Shown: positions 20,039-31,791 of the stretch, piece after piece
Layout of the letters: the number at the start of each line of letters is the position of its first letter
Position numbering within the stretch: the first letter of the stretch is position 1
Origin: Paramacrobiotus metropolitanus
Taxonomy: Eukaryota; Tardigrada; Eutardigrada; Parachela; Macrobiotidae
Length of the DNA stretch: 64,000 nucleotides
Direction of reading: 5' to 3'
Assembly: GCF_019649055.1 (NCBI RefSeq)
Contig: NW_026570221.1
Location: forward strand, 1,736,001 to 1,800,000
Notes under the pieces: generated by a model
What the model was told of the DNA's origin: nothing
The model's database searches: none
What the model saw: only the letters and a program-made list of their open reading frames with translations
Position numbers and translations under genes: made by a program

Positions 20039-20270
20039 CTTCTCTCTGTTCTGTGTCTCATGCCGGTCAGTGTGCTCGTAAAGTACGGAATGTACGGCAA
20101 TAAAAGTGTGGAATGTGTTTGCACAGGTGTGTGTACATAGTGTTTTTTTACGTCTCCCTATTCCCTATCAAAGTTTGTTTACTTAAGGTTTTTTTACTTC
20201 TCCCTGTTCCCTATCGAAATGGTTTTACGATTTGTATACTCAAGAGATTCGTGTAGCACCTGTATCTACT
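20039..20270 (-). repeat. Right terminal inverted repeat of the Polinton
   Basis: It is the reverse complement of 768-999, same length, about three mismatches by eye. It is followed by CTCAAA. Confidence 0.95.
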
Positions 20271-20935
20271 CTCAAAACAATAAAAATTCTACTCCAGCTC
20301 GTCAATATTAGATAACAACATCATTCAGAATCAGAGAAGCGGAATGGCGACGAAAACAATTGCTCAACCGACTATTACCGAGTGTGTTAGCGAATACAAA
20401 AATAAGTTTCCATTCATTACCATCTAATAATACTGAATAGAAGAAATAAGCAACACTAGGAAAAAAAAGATTTAAATATGCACATTTTGATCCGTATATT
20501 ACGGCATGTAGCTGTCATTATTATCCGTATGTAACGAGTCAACGACTGATCTGGCTAATCGCCAACTACGGACGATGATGCCAAACAAAAACTTTCAACC
20601 CAGGGAACAACATGTCAAAATTCAGACTAGGAACTAACTAGAATAACTAACTAACTCAACTAATGACATAAAAACAGTCCACGCAAGAATTCCTCCAAAC
20701 AAACCTCGAATTTATTACCACCGAGAACACGAAAAAACTGGTAAACAGTACCATATGCGATGGGACGCAAGTACAGCAATGCCGCCGCCAAAACTAGAGA
20801 TTCGATACAGGAAACCGAGAACGAGCCCAGTTTCGATATGCGTAGCCTGTACTGCATCTTGGTGGCGCGCACCAAATAGTGTCCCACTTTTATACTGTAG
20901 CGAAGCTAGATATGGTGCTGCATCGTAACGAGATA
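20271..20935. other. Flank between Polinton and LINE fragment
   Basis: About 660 bp without a recognisable gene. With 306-767 it forms the sequence into which the Polinton inserted. A 75-codon frame at 20660-20887 (minus) has no recognisable content. Confidence 0.4.
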
Positions 20936-20954
20936 CGCTACAGAAAGGGGACGA
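20936..20954 (+). repeat. Inverted 19-bp copy of LINE sequence at the breakpoint
   Basis: CGCTACAGAAAGGGGACGA here is the exact complement of 277-295. Similarity continues imperfectly for another 25-30 bp. In the left copy the sequence is part of the RT coding strand; here it is reversed relative to the adjacent LINE. Confidence 0.8.
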
Positions 20955-22267
20955 GGCCTAGATCGTCGAAAAGCGATAAGGTTGCCAGACTATATCCAGA
21001 GGGGCCATTCGGGTCGCCTTGTTGCACTCCCGTCTCTGGCGATAGCTGGTAAGAGCCACAAGACAAGCGGGAGGGATAACGGTAGTGCTGCCAGAAATAA
21101 CGGTAGTAGGCAGGGAATTGGGATTTTATGGTGGACAGGAGAACGTCACGACGCAATGTGTTAAAGGCTTTACGAAAGTCCAGTTTAACAATCACCCGTG
21201 CGTCATTGTGAACCGTCTCCACATAATTCCTAACTGCATGCAGAGCCGCTTCAGCTCCTCCTCGAATCCCGAAACCCAACTGAGATGGGGTAAACAATGC
21301 AGCAGCTTCATCACCCCATTGCCCACTAACGATCTTTGACCACAGTCTACGCAAAATGTCCCCGACAGCAATCGGCCGTATACCTTAGAGGAATTAGATT
21401 CGCTCCGAAAAGAAACTGCCTAATATCCTCAGGTACATCTTTCCGTAGCACCATGGTGGCCAGATCCGTCAGGGCAAGACACAGCTCACTCTGTGTGTCA
21501 TCCTTACGTCCGAGGAGGTCCTTCAGATGTTGCGGGCGTAGACCAAATACTCCTCCTGCTGAACCGGGCGGAAAGCTGAATGCGGCTGACATCAACTCGG
21601 CTGGAGAAACAGCTGTGGTATTTACTGAATCGTCGGGGGGCGCTGGAAAATTGCAATCCTACGGCGCAGGTGGATGTTTATCACGTAGCAGTTCCACCGT
21701 GCGAGGATTAACGTCTGCAATTTTATCATCTGCAAGTAGCACTCTGATGGCGCCCTTAACATTGCCATCCTGTAGCTTGGACGTCACCTGCCCGCGCAGC
21801 TGATCGGCCGTGACATCTCGCTTGTGAGGATAATTTCGCTGGGGGACGGCTTGCCGCTTTTCCAAGGAGAGATCAGCGAGATTCCTCCTAACAACTGCCG
21901 CGAGCGATTCTTTTCGTAGGGATTTGGCAGGGGGAAGCGACAGAGCAGCTGGTGCGAAAAGCAGCAGTGCGATCCAGCTGGCAGAGTCGTTGGTGCGCAC
22001 ACACTTAAGGACGAAATCGGTTAAGGTACGAGCACACTGAGATCGCACTGCTTTGGGGATTCTTTTGGGGATGTGGTAGCGGTCCCCTTCAAGGAAAGAA
22101 TGCAGGAAATGTTTCCCAGGTTGTGCTGATGGCAACAGCGGAGCTTGGTTTGAAAGAGAACCCAAGGCTTCTGCTTGCTTGCGGGAGCAGGCGCGCACGT
22201 GGAGTTTTAATCCAGCTCCCTGTGTAAACAGCTTTGGGCAGTGCGGGCATGGTTGATCACGGACCAT
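20955..22267 (-). pseudogene. LINE-like retroelement, 5' part: C2H2 finger and RT
   Basis: ATG 22267 opens a frame with a single C2H2 finger (CPHCPKLFTQGAGLKLHVRAC), a helical region and a conserved GAIRVLLADDKIA block. After an in-frame TAG at 21659, RT regions follow: AGGVFGLRPQHLKDLL, ANLIPL, then after a shift near 21395 GIRPIAVGDILRRLWSKI, LGFGIRGGAEAALHA, VKLDFRKAFNTLRRD and TGVQQGDPNGP. Translation ends before the catalytic YxDD-like box, which is found instead at 1-305. The layout (N-terminal finger, RT, and a C-terminal nuclease in related copies) recalls restriction-like-endonuclease LINEs. The copy is inactive. Confidence 0.85.
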
Positions 22268-23221
22268 CGTATAGGCATAAAAAGAAAAAGACCCACCTAA
22301 TGCATCTGGAGGAAGGCAGGATACTCCGGAGAATCAGGTTGCCGCGAGCAGCTTCCCGTACCGTGGCACTTTCCCGTTCCGTGGTACGGTGCCACGTTTA
22401 GATTCCCCAAACCCACCCAAAGTGTTACCAGAAAGTAGCTTCTGCTAACGCGTCGGGAAATTCGACGCGATAATCAAGATGTCGGCAATGCAGCAACACT
22501 GGACAGGCAACTCTGGACAATGCAGTTACTTGAAGTATAAAACATATCCACTTGTAATTATACCATTAGAAGTCGCGCCACAGTGACTCGGTAGAATGAT
22601 CAATGAAGCGACCACAGCGGGATTATTGTTGATTATTGCCGCTGGAGCGCTGGCGCCTTCCGGTTTTCCAGGCGGTTCAAGAGCAGGTGCGCACGCGATG
22701 TGTAATTAACATGGATTTTTCGTTATCAGATATAATCTGGCAAATACTACAAATAACCACCAACTGTTTTTTGCACATACTTAATAGTAAAGGATAGTGT
22801 TGTTGATTTATTAATAATTGTAGACACTTGCGGAAAGGTCGCTATTGGTCAACGCAATAACGTGCAAAGTTTCATCAACAAGATCGTCGGTGGGTCAGAA
22901 GTAAGTTCCTTTGAAATCCTTCAAATCTTCGATCGTTACTTTGCTAGTTTGCTTATTTTAACTACGCCAATATTTTCTACTTTCATGGCTAGTTTATGAA
23001 CAACTGTCTAGTTTATGAACTAGTTTATGAACAACGCTCCAGCGGCAACTGTGTGGTCTAACTTGATAACGCCGCTACAGTATCTCGACTACATCCGGTC
23101 AGTAGTGGTACCTCGACTACTTGCTTGCCTAACCGGTTCTGTTCGCCGGACAGTAGTGGTAGCTCGGTCGGCTGCTCACCTAACGGACTCTGAGTCGACC
23201 ATCTAGCATTTGCAAGATTGG

Positions 23222-23285
23222 CCAAAACTGTACTCAAGGGGTTAACCCTTTGAGTACAGGGTTAACCCCTTGAGTACAGTTTTGG
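23222..23285. repeat. Perfect inverted repeat, 27-bp arms, 10-nt loop
   Basis: Arms at 23222-23248 and 23259-23285 are exact complements (CCAAAACTGTACTCAAGG... with GGTTAACCC at the inner end). The loop is TTTGAGTACA. It would extrude as a cruciform or fold in RNA. It could be a foldback remnant. Confidence 0.9.
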
Positions 23286-23721
23286 CTTGGCACTTATATA
23301 GCCACATTCGGATAACAAGAGACACAGAAGAGACTGCAAATCTGTCAATTCAGGCTTTATCAAGTATCAGCTTATGCCGAAATATAGAACTGATAGATAT
23401 TTTCTGTTCTCTATGTGGTTAATGGTTGTGTTTACGCCAGGCTATATCTTAAAATAGCTAACATGGGGCTAGGGTTTCATTGTCCTCCATCGTTCACAAC
23501 TTCACATACAGTGAAGAACAATTCGTCTTTATGTCAGACATTAGGGGACAATGTCAAATAATCTCTTGCAGCGATTGCTTGAGCCAATTTTCCGAAAGGA
23601 AGAGCTTGGAAATTCGTCCAATCGAGGTTTTCCCAAAAACGGCTGGTAGGCACACTTAGGTCGTAGCTAGTAATGAATACCATTATTAGTGACCTAGAAA
23701 TCAACAGTTTAACAGACCTAG

Positions 23722-23724
<3 letters not shown>

Positions 23725-23780
<56 letters not shown>

Positions 23781-23820
23781 CATATATATATATAGGTTCA
23801 TATATATATATATAGGTTCA
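23725..23820. repeat. AT dinucleotide microsatellite
   Basis: A run of AT repeats is followed by two (AT)n-AGGTTCA units at its right end. Confidence 0.95.
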
Positions 23821-23958
23821 GTGGATGGGGCTGGCGAACTCGACGGGTCACAGCGTGGGAATTTCGTTACGGCATGCCCGATAGTTATAATTACAGTGAA
23901 AAGTAAGTAATTTGAATGTTATGCAAAACAGTAACATATCTGTAGTCCTGCTGATCTC

Positions 23959-24658
23959 TTACAATTTGAGGAAAGTTTTCAACACCGTCCATTCAGCTCT
24001 GGAAAATGGGACATCACGAATCCAGTTGGTATACACCAACTTAAGTTGATGTTTCGCTTCGTCCTCCAGTGGCAGACAGTGCTGTTCCAACGCGTTTTTG
24101 AAATTACGTGCAACCTCAATTTCATTGCTTTGGGAAATATCCAAACTTAGATACGGTATTGTAGTAGTCAACAAAATGTTGTTACAAGGCCGACAAAACC
24201 CAGGCATTTTCGGCATACTGGAGTAAAACACTCGATTTTCGATCGCGACTTTGAAATCGACGAGAATTAAACGCTTGCAGTGTTTCGAAACAAGCGATAG
24301 CGGGAATTGAGTTGCTAAAGCTCCTTCGATTGGATAAGGTGGCTCGGAGTACAAAACGCATGGCAAAAAAGCTGGCCGATAATAATTCTTCAATATAACC
24401 ATCCCCAGTAATACACTTTTTAGGCGCAGGATAGATGAAATCGCACGATCGACAGCACAAAATTCACTGCAGTCTGTCATATTAACAAGGACAAGTATCG
24501 AGGTAAGATGGCAAACACATTTGTCCAATATGAACGCAATGCGGTATCCGTCTGTGTCCATGCGATAAAATTTCTTACGGATTTTGTAAAAATCAATAAT
24601 TACGATGCCGGAAAATACGTGATTGTTGGCCAGTAACAAGTTCCAAGCTCCACATATT
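23959..24658 (-). CDS. Host-type gene, C-terminal exon (F-box family, tardigrade-like)
   Basis: An acceptor at 24659-24660 (TTGCAG) opens a frame beginning ICGAWNLLL, which resembles the end of an F-box (RRVCALW-type). Downstream blocks include IAFILDKCVCHLTSILVLV, KRLILVDFKVAI, FKNALEQHCLP and YTNWIRDVPF. From memory this order matches a large Hypsibius protein family. The frame ends at TAA 23959-23961, but GTAAGA just there could equally be a splice donor, so further exons may lie to the left. It requires two nucleotides from the previous exon (phase 2). Exon 31536-31791 ends in phase 1, so at least one exon, carrying the F-box, is missing or unrecognised between them. Confidence 0.6.
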
Positions 24659-26547
24659 CTGCAACGATATTGTTATAAATATCTCAACTTAACATTTCGA
24701 CTTTTGGCTGAATAAATTTTTTGTACTACTTTTGAATGATTTTGCATAATCATATAATTCATATCCCTTGCGATCTTCTTCCGCGCGGATGCTTAAAGCA
24801 GCTCCACAACTTTAACCGATGACGCCAACAGCCAGGTGCTAGGTTTGAACAGAAATGCGAAACCGATTACTAAGGGCACGCTGCTGCCAAGTCCCTTTTT
24901 GGCAGCAGCCTCCCAGCGGGACTTGGAAGCAATATCTGATTTGAAACTAGATAACGATAATCACAAACTTCCATGTGTATAACTTTTTTGTGGAAATATT
25001 TATGGAACCGTTTATGCAGCAAGTACTTCACCGTCTATCAAATTTTGAGGCCCTCAGTGCCCCTGTCGCCTAAGCGGTGTGAGCAGATGTACGGCCCATA
25101 AAGTGGGCTGGTTTCAGTTACCTACAGTTTTCATACTACAAAGTGCGGTTCATCTAACTGGTGGCGGCTTGTCAACTGTTTGTCGCGTCGTTGTATCTGG
25201 CTTCAGTGGCTTGCTAAACCGTGAAGTACAGAAACCAATGGCCAAGCGGAATCGATTAAAAGTGTGCGCTTAAGCACCTTACCGGCGCATGTTATCCAAT
25301 GAATGACTGTCCAGGTATGCAAAGATTTCAGATATGATTTCCAAAGGTAGCACAGCGATGGACACTTGGCCTAGTTATAAAAAAAACATTCTTTAGGAAT
25401 AGTATAACCACACTTCCGCAGTGTTTGCGCTAAAATAACCTTTTGCTCTTTTATGGCCTGTAAAATTGCCTTTGACTACTTCTACTAGTATTTGGCCGCA
25501 ACTGTGTTACAACAGCAGTTAGCTATTTTGGTGTCGCATCGGTGGCACAACAGCCTTTTGTAATTCCTCTGCAGTTTCCGGTTAATATATATACAGAACA
25601 CCTGTATGACATACGTATACGTATACTGAAGTATACGTACGTACTGTGTCCTGATTCTCGTGATTTATTGTCATATTCCTTTTTCTACTTCTTAGCAACT
25701 ATCCTGATTGTTGCCTTTTTCTTTGCTACGATCCTCTTTTTCCTACTGGTAGTTAGTTGATTTACTGCTACGATGCAGCACAGTCATTAAAGCGCTGCCA
25801 CGGCTTCGCAAAATAGTTGCACGAGACATCTTTACAATCATGTCCCTGGAGCAGGCGCTCGCGTAATGCTTAAGTTTAACCAGACTCGCGATTTGCTCCG
25901 AGTTTGCTTTTTTTGCCAACGCAAGTTTTAGGCTAATTTTATTTTCTTATTCTAGTGCACTGTCGAATCCGTGTGCATCTCTAGTGTCGAAGTGCAGTGT
26001 CGGAACCGTGCGTCGTGTGTCGAATCCGTGGGCCTGGCTTGACCTCGCGAGCCGACCATAGTTTCTCAGTACAAAACTATGATTGTCTAGCTAATTCTAG
26101 CCCTGAAACTTTGCTAGGCACCCCAGTACTCGTGGAACGTCTTGAAATAGTATAGTTCTTTAGTACCTGCTCTACGTAGTATTTGAAGAGACTATCGCCT
26201 TGCCGAGCAAAGTGTGCATCTAAATTTCTGATGCCGACTGGTGTCTCCTGCAAGTCAAACGGCTGCGCTCCCTTAAATATTTTGTTGACAAAATTCGAAA
26301 AAATCACCGAAACTTACGTGCTTTGCGCGATATACCTGACTAGCACTAGTACAGTAACTGTACTTCATCTGACTAGTACACTAACATAAAAAAGCGAACA
26401 AAAATGATACTGTCTGCGCGCGAAAGGTACTTTATTCAGTGTATGTATATTGTATGTACAACATACATGTACTGTATGCATGTTTTCCCGCCAGTATATA
26501 CAAATCTTCTGGCTACAAAACTTTATAAACCGAAACAAAAATGTCTT

Positions 26548-26621
26548 TAGGAGTGCGCGAAAGCGAAAGTTTTCGTCCATGTACACGAATTTGGTACCAT
26601 CTACCGGCCCACTACCCTTAA
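26548..26621. repeat. Orphan terminal repeat of the TTAA element family
   Basis: The stretch GTGCGCGAAAGCGAAAG ... GAATTTGGTACCAT ... CCCTTAA closely resembles the right end of the 28495-29579 element and the orphan at 31418-31491. No partner end is seen nearby. Confidence 0.65.
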
Positions 26622-27600
26622 ATGATAGCCAACGAACCTAGACCGCCCGCACAAGGCGTCAGCTCGTTTGATATCAAAGACTACGTCGATACCGGGTTGC
26701 CCTGCCAGGTTGCCCGGCCAAGAAGTGATTTACCCGTCTACACCAGTGGTCACCCGGCAGAGCTCAAAGGAGGACTTCCGGGTGACCAAGTCGAACGACG
26801 ATGTTGTCTAATCGTTCGACTTCCCGGTGGACGGTTAGGCAACTTCGTCGCCAGTCGGCAGAGTTCGAAACGTGATGGCTCCGGTGTCACAAACCGAATG
26901 GAGCGCGGATTGCGCACCGTAACCGGTGAGAGGGCGGCCCGACTTAACAGGAAAAATTTCGGACCATAGTCGGACCGCATTCTTTGCGACCGATCCGGCG
27001 CTCATGGTACAAGAATGGCGACTTGGCAGAAACTGCCACCCGACTTTAGACACACTGGGGGCAACGTGACCGCCGAGAACGCCAACCTCAGGGCGGTGGA
27101 GGAAATGTAACGGCAGCGGCAAATAAGAACAGCGGATCGCCGCTAGGAATCTGCATTTGAAAACTTTATGCTTGGCACGGAACTGCAAACAATGGAACGC
27201 CTAGCAGCCCATTGGGAGAAGCGGGCGACCGGCCTGGAAGCGGACCTGACAGCTAGCAGCCCGGCAGACAATTTCCGCGCCTGAAAGGAAGTCTCCGCTA
27301 GATTTCAGCAGCAGGCGATCGAAAGGCGGAATGCCGAGCGCGGAAGCGAAAAAAGCTCCTAATGGCAGAGAAACGCCCCGCCAGCATGAGATGCGGCACG
27401 AGACTGACCCGCTAGTTGTAAGGCGGTTCTGCTGAAAAAGCTTTCTTACGCACGGAAGCGTACTCGACTTTTGGTTGGACGATAATTTTTTCGATGAGCC
27501 ATGGATAGATTTTTACGCGTTTCTAGGCTACCCCACGCGCATCGGTTACCCAAATTCAGTTGACATATCAATAGATTCATATATCCTTACGTCCTTATTT

Positions 27601-27930
27601 TTTGGAAATTATCTCCTAAATGAACATTGATTTTTTCAAGAAGTTATTAATTTCGTAAAATACAGGATCACACAAACGTTCCTACCATTATCTTTAAAAA
27701 AATCACAAGTTTTGGAGAAAGTCTAAATAAAATTTTTGAAAGTTGTAGTACGTAAGGGTTTTTAGTACTTAAAAGTTGTTAGTTTTGGAAATTATCTCCT
27801 AAATCACCATTGACCTTTTCAAAAAGTTATTATTTTTATAAAATTGAGCATCACACAAACGTTCCTACCTTTATCTTTAAAAAAATTATCAGTTTTAAAG
27901 CAGTTTTTAAAACATTTTTAAATGTTGCAG
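27601..27930. repeat. Two-copy tandem repeat, period about 183 bp
   Basis: Both copies begin TTTGGAAATTATCTCCTAAA (27601 and about 27784) and share ATCACACAAACGTTCCTACC. They are diverged by scattered substitutions. Confidence 0.75.
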
Positions 27931-28494
27931 TACAGTACTTAAAATGTTGTTAGTACTTAAAGGTACTGTACTACTAATAAAATTACTTATTTTGGCAATG
28001 CATGAGTACTTTACAGTACTCAGTACGTAAGTTGTAGCAATTAAATGTAGTACTACTATCACTTAATCGCCAGCGTATTATTATAATATAATAATAAAAG
28101 CTGTATTACAGTACTGTATACTGTACAGTATTACAGTTGTAGTACTGTACTGTACCGTTGTAGTACTGTTGTAGTCTGTTTTGCAGCTTAGCAACCTAAA
28201 CTACAGATCTGTGTATGTTATTTAAATTGTCAATTCCATCAAAATTATAACTTTTTTAAATTTTTGAAACCTCTAAGATGTTTTTAAAACATGTTCGAAT
28301 ACCTCAAAATAACTATTAATTTTTCCAAAGTCGGCTCTAAAGCTTTTACATTTCCAGAATTTCTAAATATTTCTAAATATTTCGACTCGGCCCCGCGCAG
28401 CGGGGCCGTTACCTCTAATTTTCTGAGCCTCCAGAGTTTCGAATTTTAAAAATGTCTAGAAATGTCTGAGTACCTCAATATCTCGCGGTCTTAA

Positions 28495-29579
28495 GGGGTT
28501 TGGCCCGGTACATAGCACCAAATTTATATGTATCCACGGCAACTTCCGCTGTCGCGCGCTCGCAAACCCTAATTCTCATAACGGTCCTCATACTCATAGC
28601 CCTGTTCCTAATTCAGAATTCATACTCAAAACGGCTTTCACAATCATAATCATACTTTGATCCTACCGGTTATCATATCTATATTTTTGTTCATAATCAT
28701 AACTCAAACCTTTACCGCTACTCATACCAGTGCGGTACTGCGCTTAATGTTATTAGCAAAAGCATTATATTGTTTATTAATCGTAAAAAACGTATTATTG
28801 ACACTAAGTAGTAATAGTTGTTGCGCAAATTGTGCACCGTTCTTGAATTTTTTTAAAATTTTTTTTTGATATCTGCTTTTGTCCTGGCTAGCAACGATTA
28901 AACTGCGTTATTACTCTTCCTGTGTTCTATTGCTGTACAGTATACACGATGCTTTTGTCGAAATTTAGTTTTGTGGAAATGAAAAGTTAACATGCCGTTC
29001 ACTTTTTGTTTGGTGGAAGCTACGTAGTAAGCCCATTAACATTTCAGGTTTTTTCATCATTAGCACTAGTTTAAAAAATGGACGAAAGTGGACAATGGTA
29101 GATTTTCTTGCGCAGGTTTTATATGCAGATTAAACTACTTAGCTTTCGTTACCCAGTTCAAGTTTGCTGGAGTCATTTTGTAATGAAGCCATTTTCGAAT
29201 AAATATTTTTTCGCTACTAATTATGATGAAATAATTTTTACGAGTGGACGAAAGCGGGCGGTTGAGTAGACTTACATGAACACATAGTTGTAATTGAATA
29301 TTACATTTTTGACACACCAGCATGAGTAATGGTTAAGATATGAGCTATAATTATGAATAAATTAATATGATGACCGGTAGGACCAAAGTATGATTATGAT
29401 TATGAGGGCCGTTATGAGTATGGATTCGGAATTAGGAGTAGGGTTATGAGTATGAGTATGAGAGCCGTTATGAATATTAGGTACATACCTAGCCACGCAA
29501 AAAAGTGTTTAGGATTGCGCGACAGCGAAAGTTCCCGTGTATGTACCCGAATTTGGTACTATGTGCCGGGGCAAATCCC
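28495..29579. mobile_element. TTAA-flanked non-autonomous foldback element (piggyBac-like TSD)
   Basis: TTAA lies at 28491-28494 and 29580-29583. The inner ends are inverted repeats (GGGGTTTGGCCCGGTACATAG against GGGATTTGCCCCGGCACATAG), and similarity continues for about 200 bp, including ATAATCATAATCATACTTTG and its complement. No transposase frame is present. TTAA duplication with GGG/CCC ends is typical of piggyBac-type mobilisation. Family placement is inferred. Confidence 0.7.
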
Positions 29580-29583
29580 TTAA

Positions 29584-31535
29584 TTATCTAATTTATATGT
29601 AATTTCTAAATATTAAAATATCTAAAAGCCGGCCCGCGGCCTGTTTACCGTATTCACTCACATGGCGGCTCTGTGATACTGGTGGTAGCTTGGGCATTCA
29701 CTAACCTCGAAATCTAATAAACATGTATTAATTTTATTTTAATAAATACTGAAGAGCTTGACTGATGGCTGAAAAAATCTTACAATTAGTATCTAAAGAT
29801 GCAGCCTGCAAGGACACCTTGGGCGACCGTTAACTGTTCCCCGCAAGTTTCCATTCATTCTGCGTTAAAAAAATGGTAATTTATGGGCATCGTGTGCAGA
29901 TATATGACCCCACTCAATCCATTTTATCACCGTTAAAATATTTTCTGTGGTACCAAAAAATTCAAGTCTTCAGTTCGTTAGATCGGTAATATAAAGTTAC
30001 ATTAAAAACGCGATAAAGAACCATGAAATAAGAAAAACTTACGGGGGCTTTCACAGTTTTCAGAAAATGGTCGAATCTAACCGGAAAGCTTGAAAAAATT
30101 CCGCATTTCCAAATGTTTAAAATATTTTCGTAGCTGGCCTCGCTGGGTTTTATATTTGAAATATTTCTCAAAATCTTTTTTAATGCTTTACGAAGTATAA
30201 TTTGTATTTCTTTAATTCTTCCATACCTCAAACACAACTGGTCGCGCGCTAGCGCGACCGATACTTGTACCATTATAACGTCGCAGTGCGTCGCAAAATA
30301 GTAAGAGGCTAGTTGCCGCACTGTAAAAACCTGCGGTAAAATAGTCATAGTATATTTCCTTGCTGACTGGCATGCGAAGCTCTTCTAGTAAGTATTTTAA
30401 CTCCGAAAACGAGCAAAAAACGGCTGTTGGGTTTTAAAATTTTATAAAGATATTGTAACAGCCTATCTGGTTGCTGTTCTAATGGGGTGGCGATCAGCCT
30501 TTACCACGATAATGCGGCTGTTGGGAGGAATGGTGGCACGGCCGGCAACGATGGTGGTCGAGGACGCTATTACTCATGTAACACAATTACACAGGTGGCT
30601 GCGATTGCGATGACACAGGTTCATCCGAAGCGGTGAAACGCAACAACGTAACTCAACGCATGCTTAATGACAAGTGCAATCAAGAAACGAAGCAAGAGAT
30701 TAAGACAAGGTTGATCAAGTAGGTGCAAGCTGTAGCAAGAGGAGATGCGGAGTACAAGACTCAAGTCTAGAAATTCATGAGAAAGAGAAGTAGCCGGTAA
30801 TATGGACACAAATTCATAACGCGATGGAATGATGATTCACTGCGGGGTGGTCTTATCGGTTGTACAAATATTATCTCCACAACATCTGTATCCGGTCGGT
30901 TGAGCCAAAGAAAGGAAATTGCTGCGCTTGCTACAACTATGTGCCCAAGTGCTTCTCCTCCCGCTGCTCACGTGGTAGTCTGTTTCCACAAACTCGTCGT
31001 CAGCTTGCTACCCTTCTATCAGGCAGCAAAAGATAAACCAGTCTACAGCAGCTTGCTGCGACTTGACGGCAGCCGCCCCGGTGACCGTACACGTAAAAGT
31101 TAACCGCCTACGGTAACAGCAGGGAGCGACAACTCCCGGCCACCATTACCGCAGCGGACAACCGCTCATCGTGATATATTCCTGACAAGCCAGTGTTAGT
31201 CGTATTCCTGCTGTTGTCTCCATGATCCATGCTAATGTCCGCTTTTGCACAAAATTTAAAGTAGTTCGGTCCAAAATGAAACTTTTTATTTAAAATGAGC
31301 TCAAGAATTTTATTTTACCCCTAACTGTTGCGTGCACGAAGGGTTGTCGCGCAGTTATATTATAACTTACAAGTCATTCGCTACAGAATGCAATAGAATG
31401 ATGCAAAAAAGTGCATGGGAGTGCGCGAAAGTGAAAGTGTTCGTGCATGTTCTTGAATTTGTTGCCATATATATCGGGGCACGGCCCTTAAACCTGTTTT
31501 TGTACCAATAAATTATCGGAATGCGATACACTTAC
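29584..31535. other. Intron-like sequence, no supported gene
   Basis: AT-rich DNA. A 128-codon minus frame at 29962-30348 has no recognisable content and is not annotated. An orphan TTAA-family end lies at 31418-31491. Confidence 0.4.
31418..31491. repeat. Orphan terminal repeat of the TTAA element family
   Basis: It contains GTGCGCGAAAGTGAAAGTG, GAATTTGTTGCCAT and CCCTTAA in the same order as 26548-26621 and 29506-29583. Confidence 0.65.
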
Positions 31536-31791
31536 CAGAATCTTCTGTCTTCACATCGGCGAAACTGAGTTCACGAATTCTTTTCGTTGTATTCACGGAT
31601 TTCTCTTTCGAGACAAGTGTTGAGTTGCAGTCGCTTTCTAACAAGTGCCCTTTAGCATTTGACATTTTCTCTCCAATGGATTCTGCCCAGAAATCGCTTC
31701 CACCATGAACACAGCGGAGGCACAGGATGTCCAAGATTACAAAGGTAATTTTGTCGCCATCTGCGTCCACATGAAAAATCACATAAAGAAA
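31536..31791 (-). CDS. Host-type gene, internal exon (F-box family, tardigrade-like)
   Basis: Acceptor AAACAG (31792-31797) and donor GTAAGT (31535 downward) bracket a 256-nt exon. Its translation starts FLYVIFHVDADGDKITFVIL and ends in a Ser/Lys/Glu-rich segment (VNTTKRIRELSFADVKTEDS). It enters in phase 0 and leaves in phase 1. Phase 0 entry fits the upstream exon 36403-37047 if the donor GTGAAA is used. In the remembered family this region precedes the F-box. The two exons are 4.6 kb apart, with a TIR element inserted between. Confidence 0.6.

Larger units (their letters stand above)
768..20270. mobile_element. Maverick/Polinton DNA transposon, about 19.5 kb
   Basis: The element is bounded by 232-bp terminal inverted repeats beginning AGTAGATACAGG and ending with its complement. 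CTCAA is present at both outer edges (763-767 and 20271-20275); a 6-bp reading CTCAAA is possible if the terminus is taken one base in. Inside are the defining Polinton genes: DNA polymerase B, rve integrase, FtsK/HerA-type packaging ATPase, Ulp1/adenain-type protease, major capsid and penton-like minor capsid proteins. The capsid, protease and integrase genes form a minus-strand block (5.7-9.7 kb), and the ATPase with small proteins forms a plus-strand block (2.9-5.6 kb). Several genes carry stops or frameshifts. The near-identical terminal repeats argue for recent insertion or repeat homogenisation. Confidence 0.95.
22268..23958. other. Gene-free stretch, about 1.7 kb
   Basis: No supported gene. 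It contains the 27-bp-arm hairpin at 23222-23285, an AT microsatellite, and a degenerate duplicated segment around 23095-23200 (CAGTAGTGGTA twice). The rest is unique-looking non-coding DNA. Confidence 0.4.
24659..28490. other. TE-rich intron-like sequence, no supported gene
   Basis: It contains an 11-bp-arm inverted repeat (24880-24909, GCTGCTGCCAA), a GC-richer block at 26640-27480 that looks like decayed coding sequence of unknown type, a 183-bp tandem duplication (27601-27930), GTACTGTA-rich palindromic DNA (27930-28190), and a GC hairpin at 28389-28409. Most short frames look like chance. Confidence 0.4.

Noticed and set aside
26622-27188. Overlapping frames on both strands in a GC-richer block
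   Set aside because: Open frames on both strands reflect base composition; no domain could be recognised in either.
29962-30348. 128-codon minus-strand frame in the F-box gene intron
   Set aside because: No recognisable motif, no splice context linking it to the neighbouring exons, and AT-rich codon content; probably chance.
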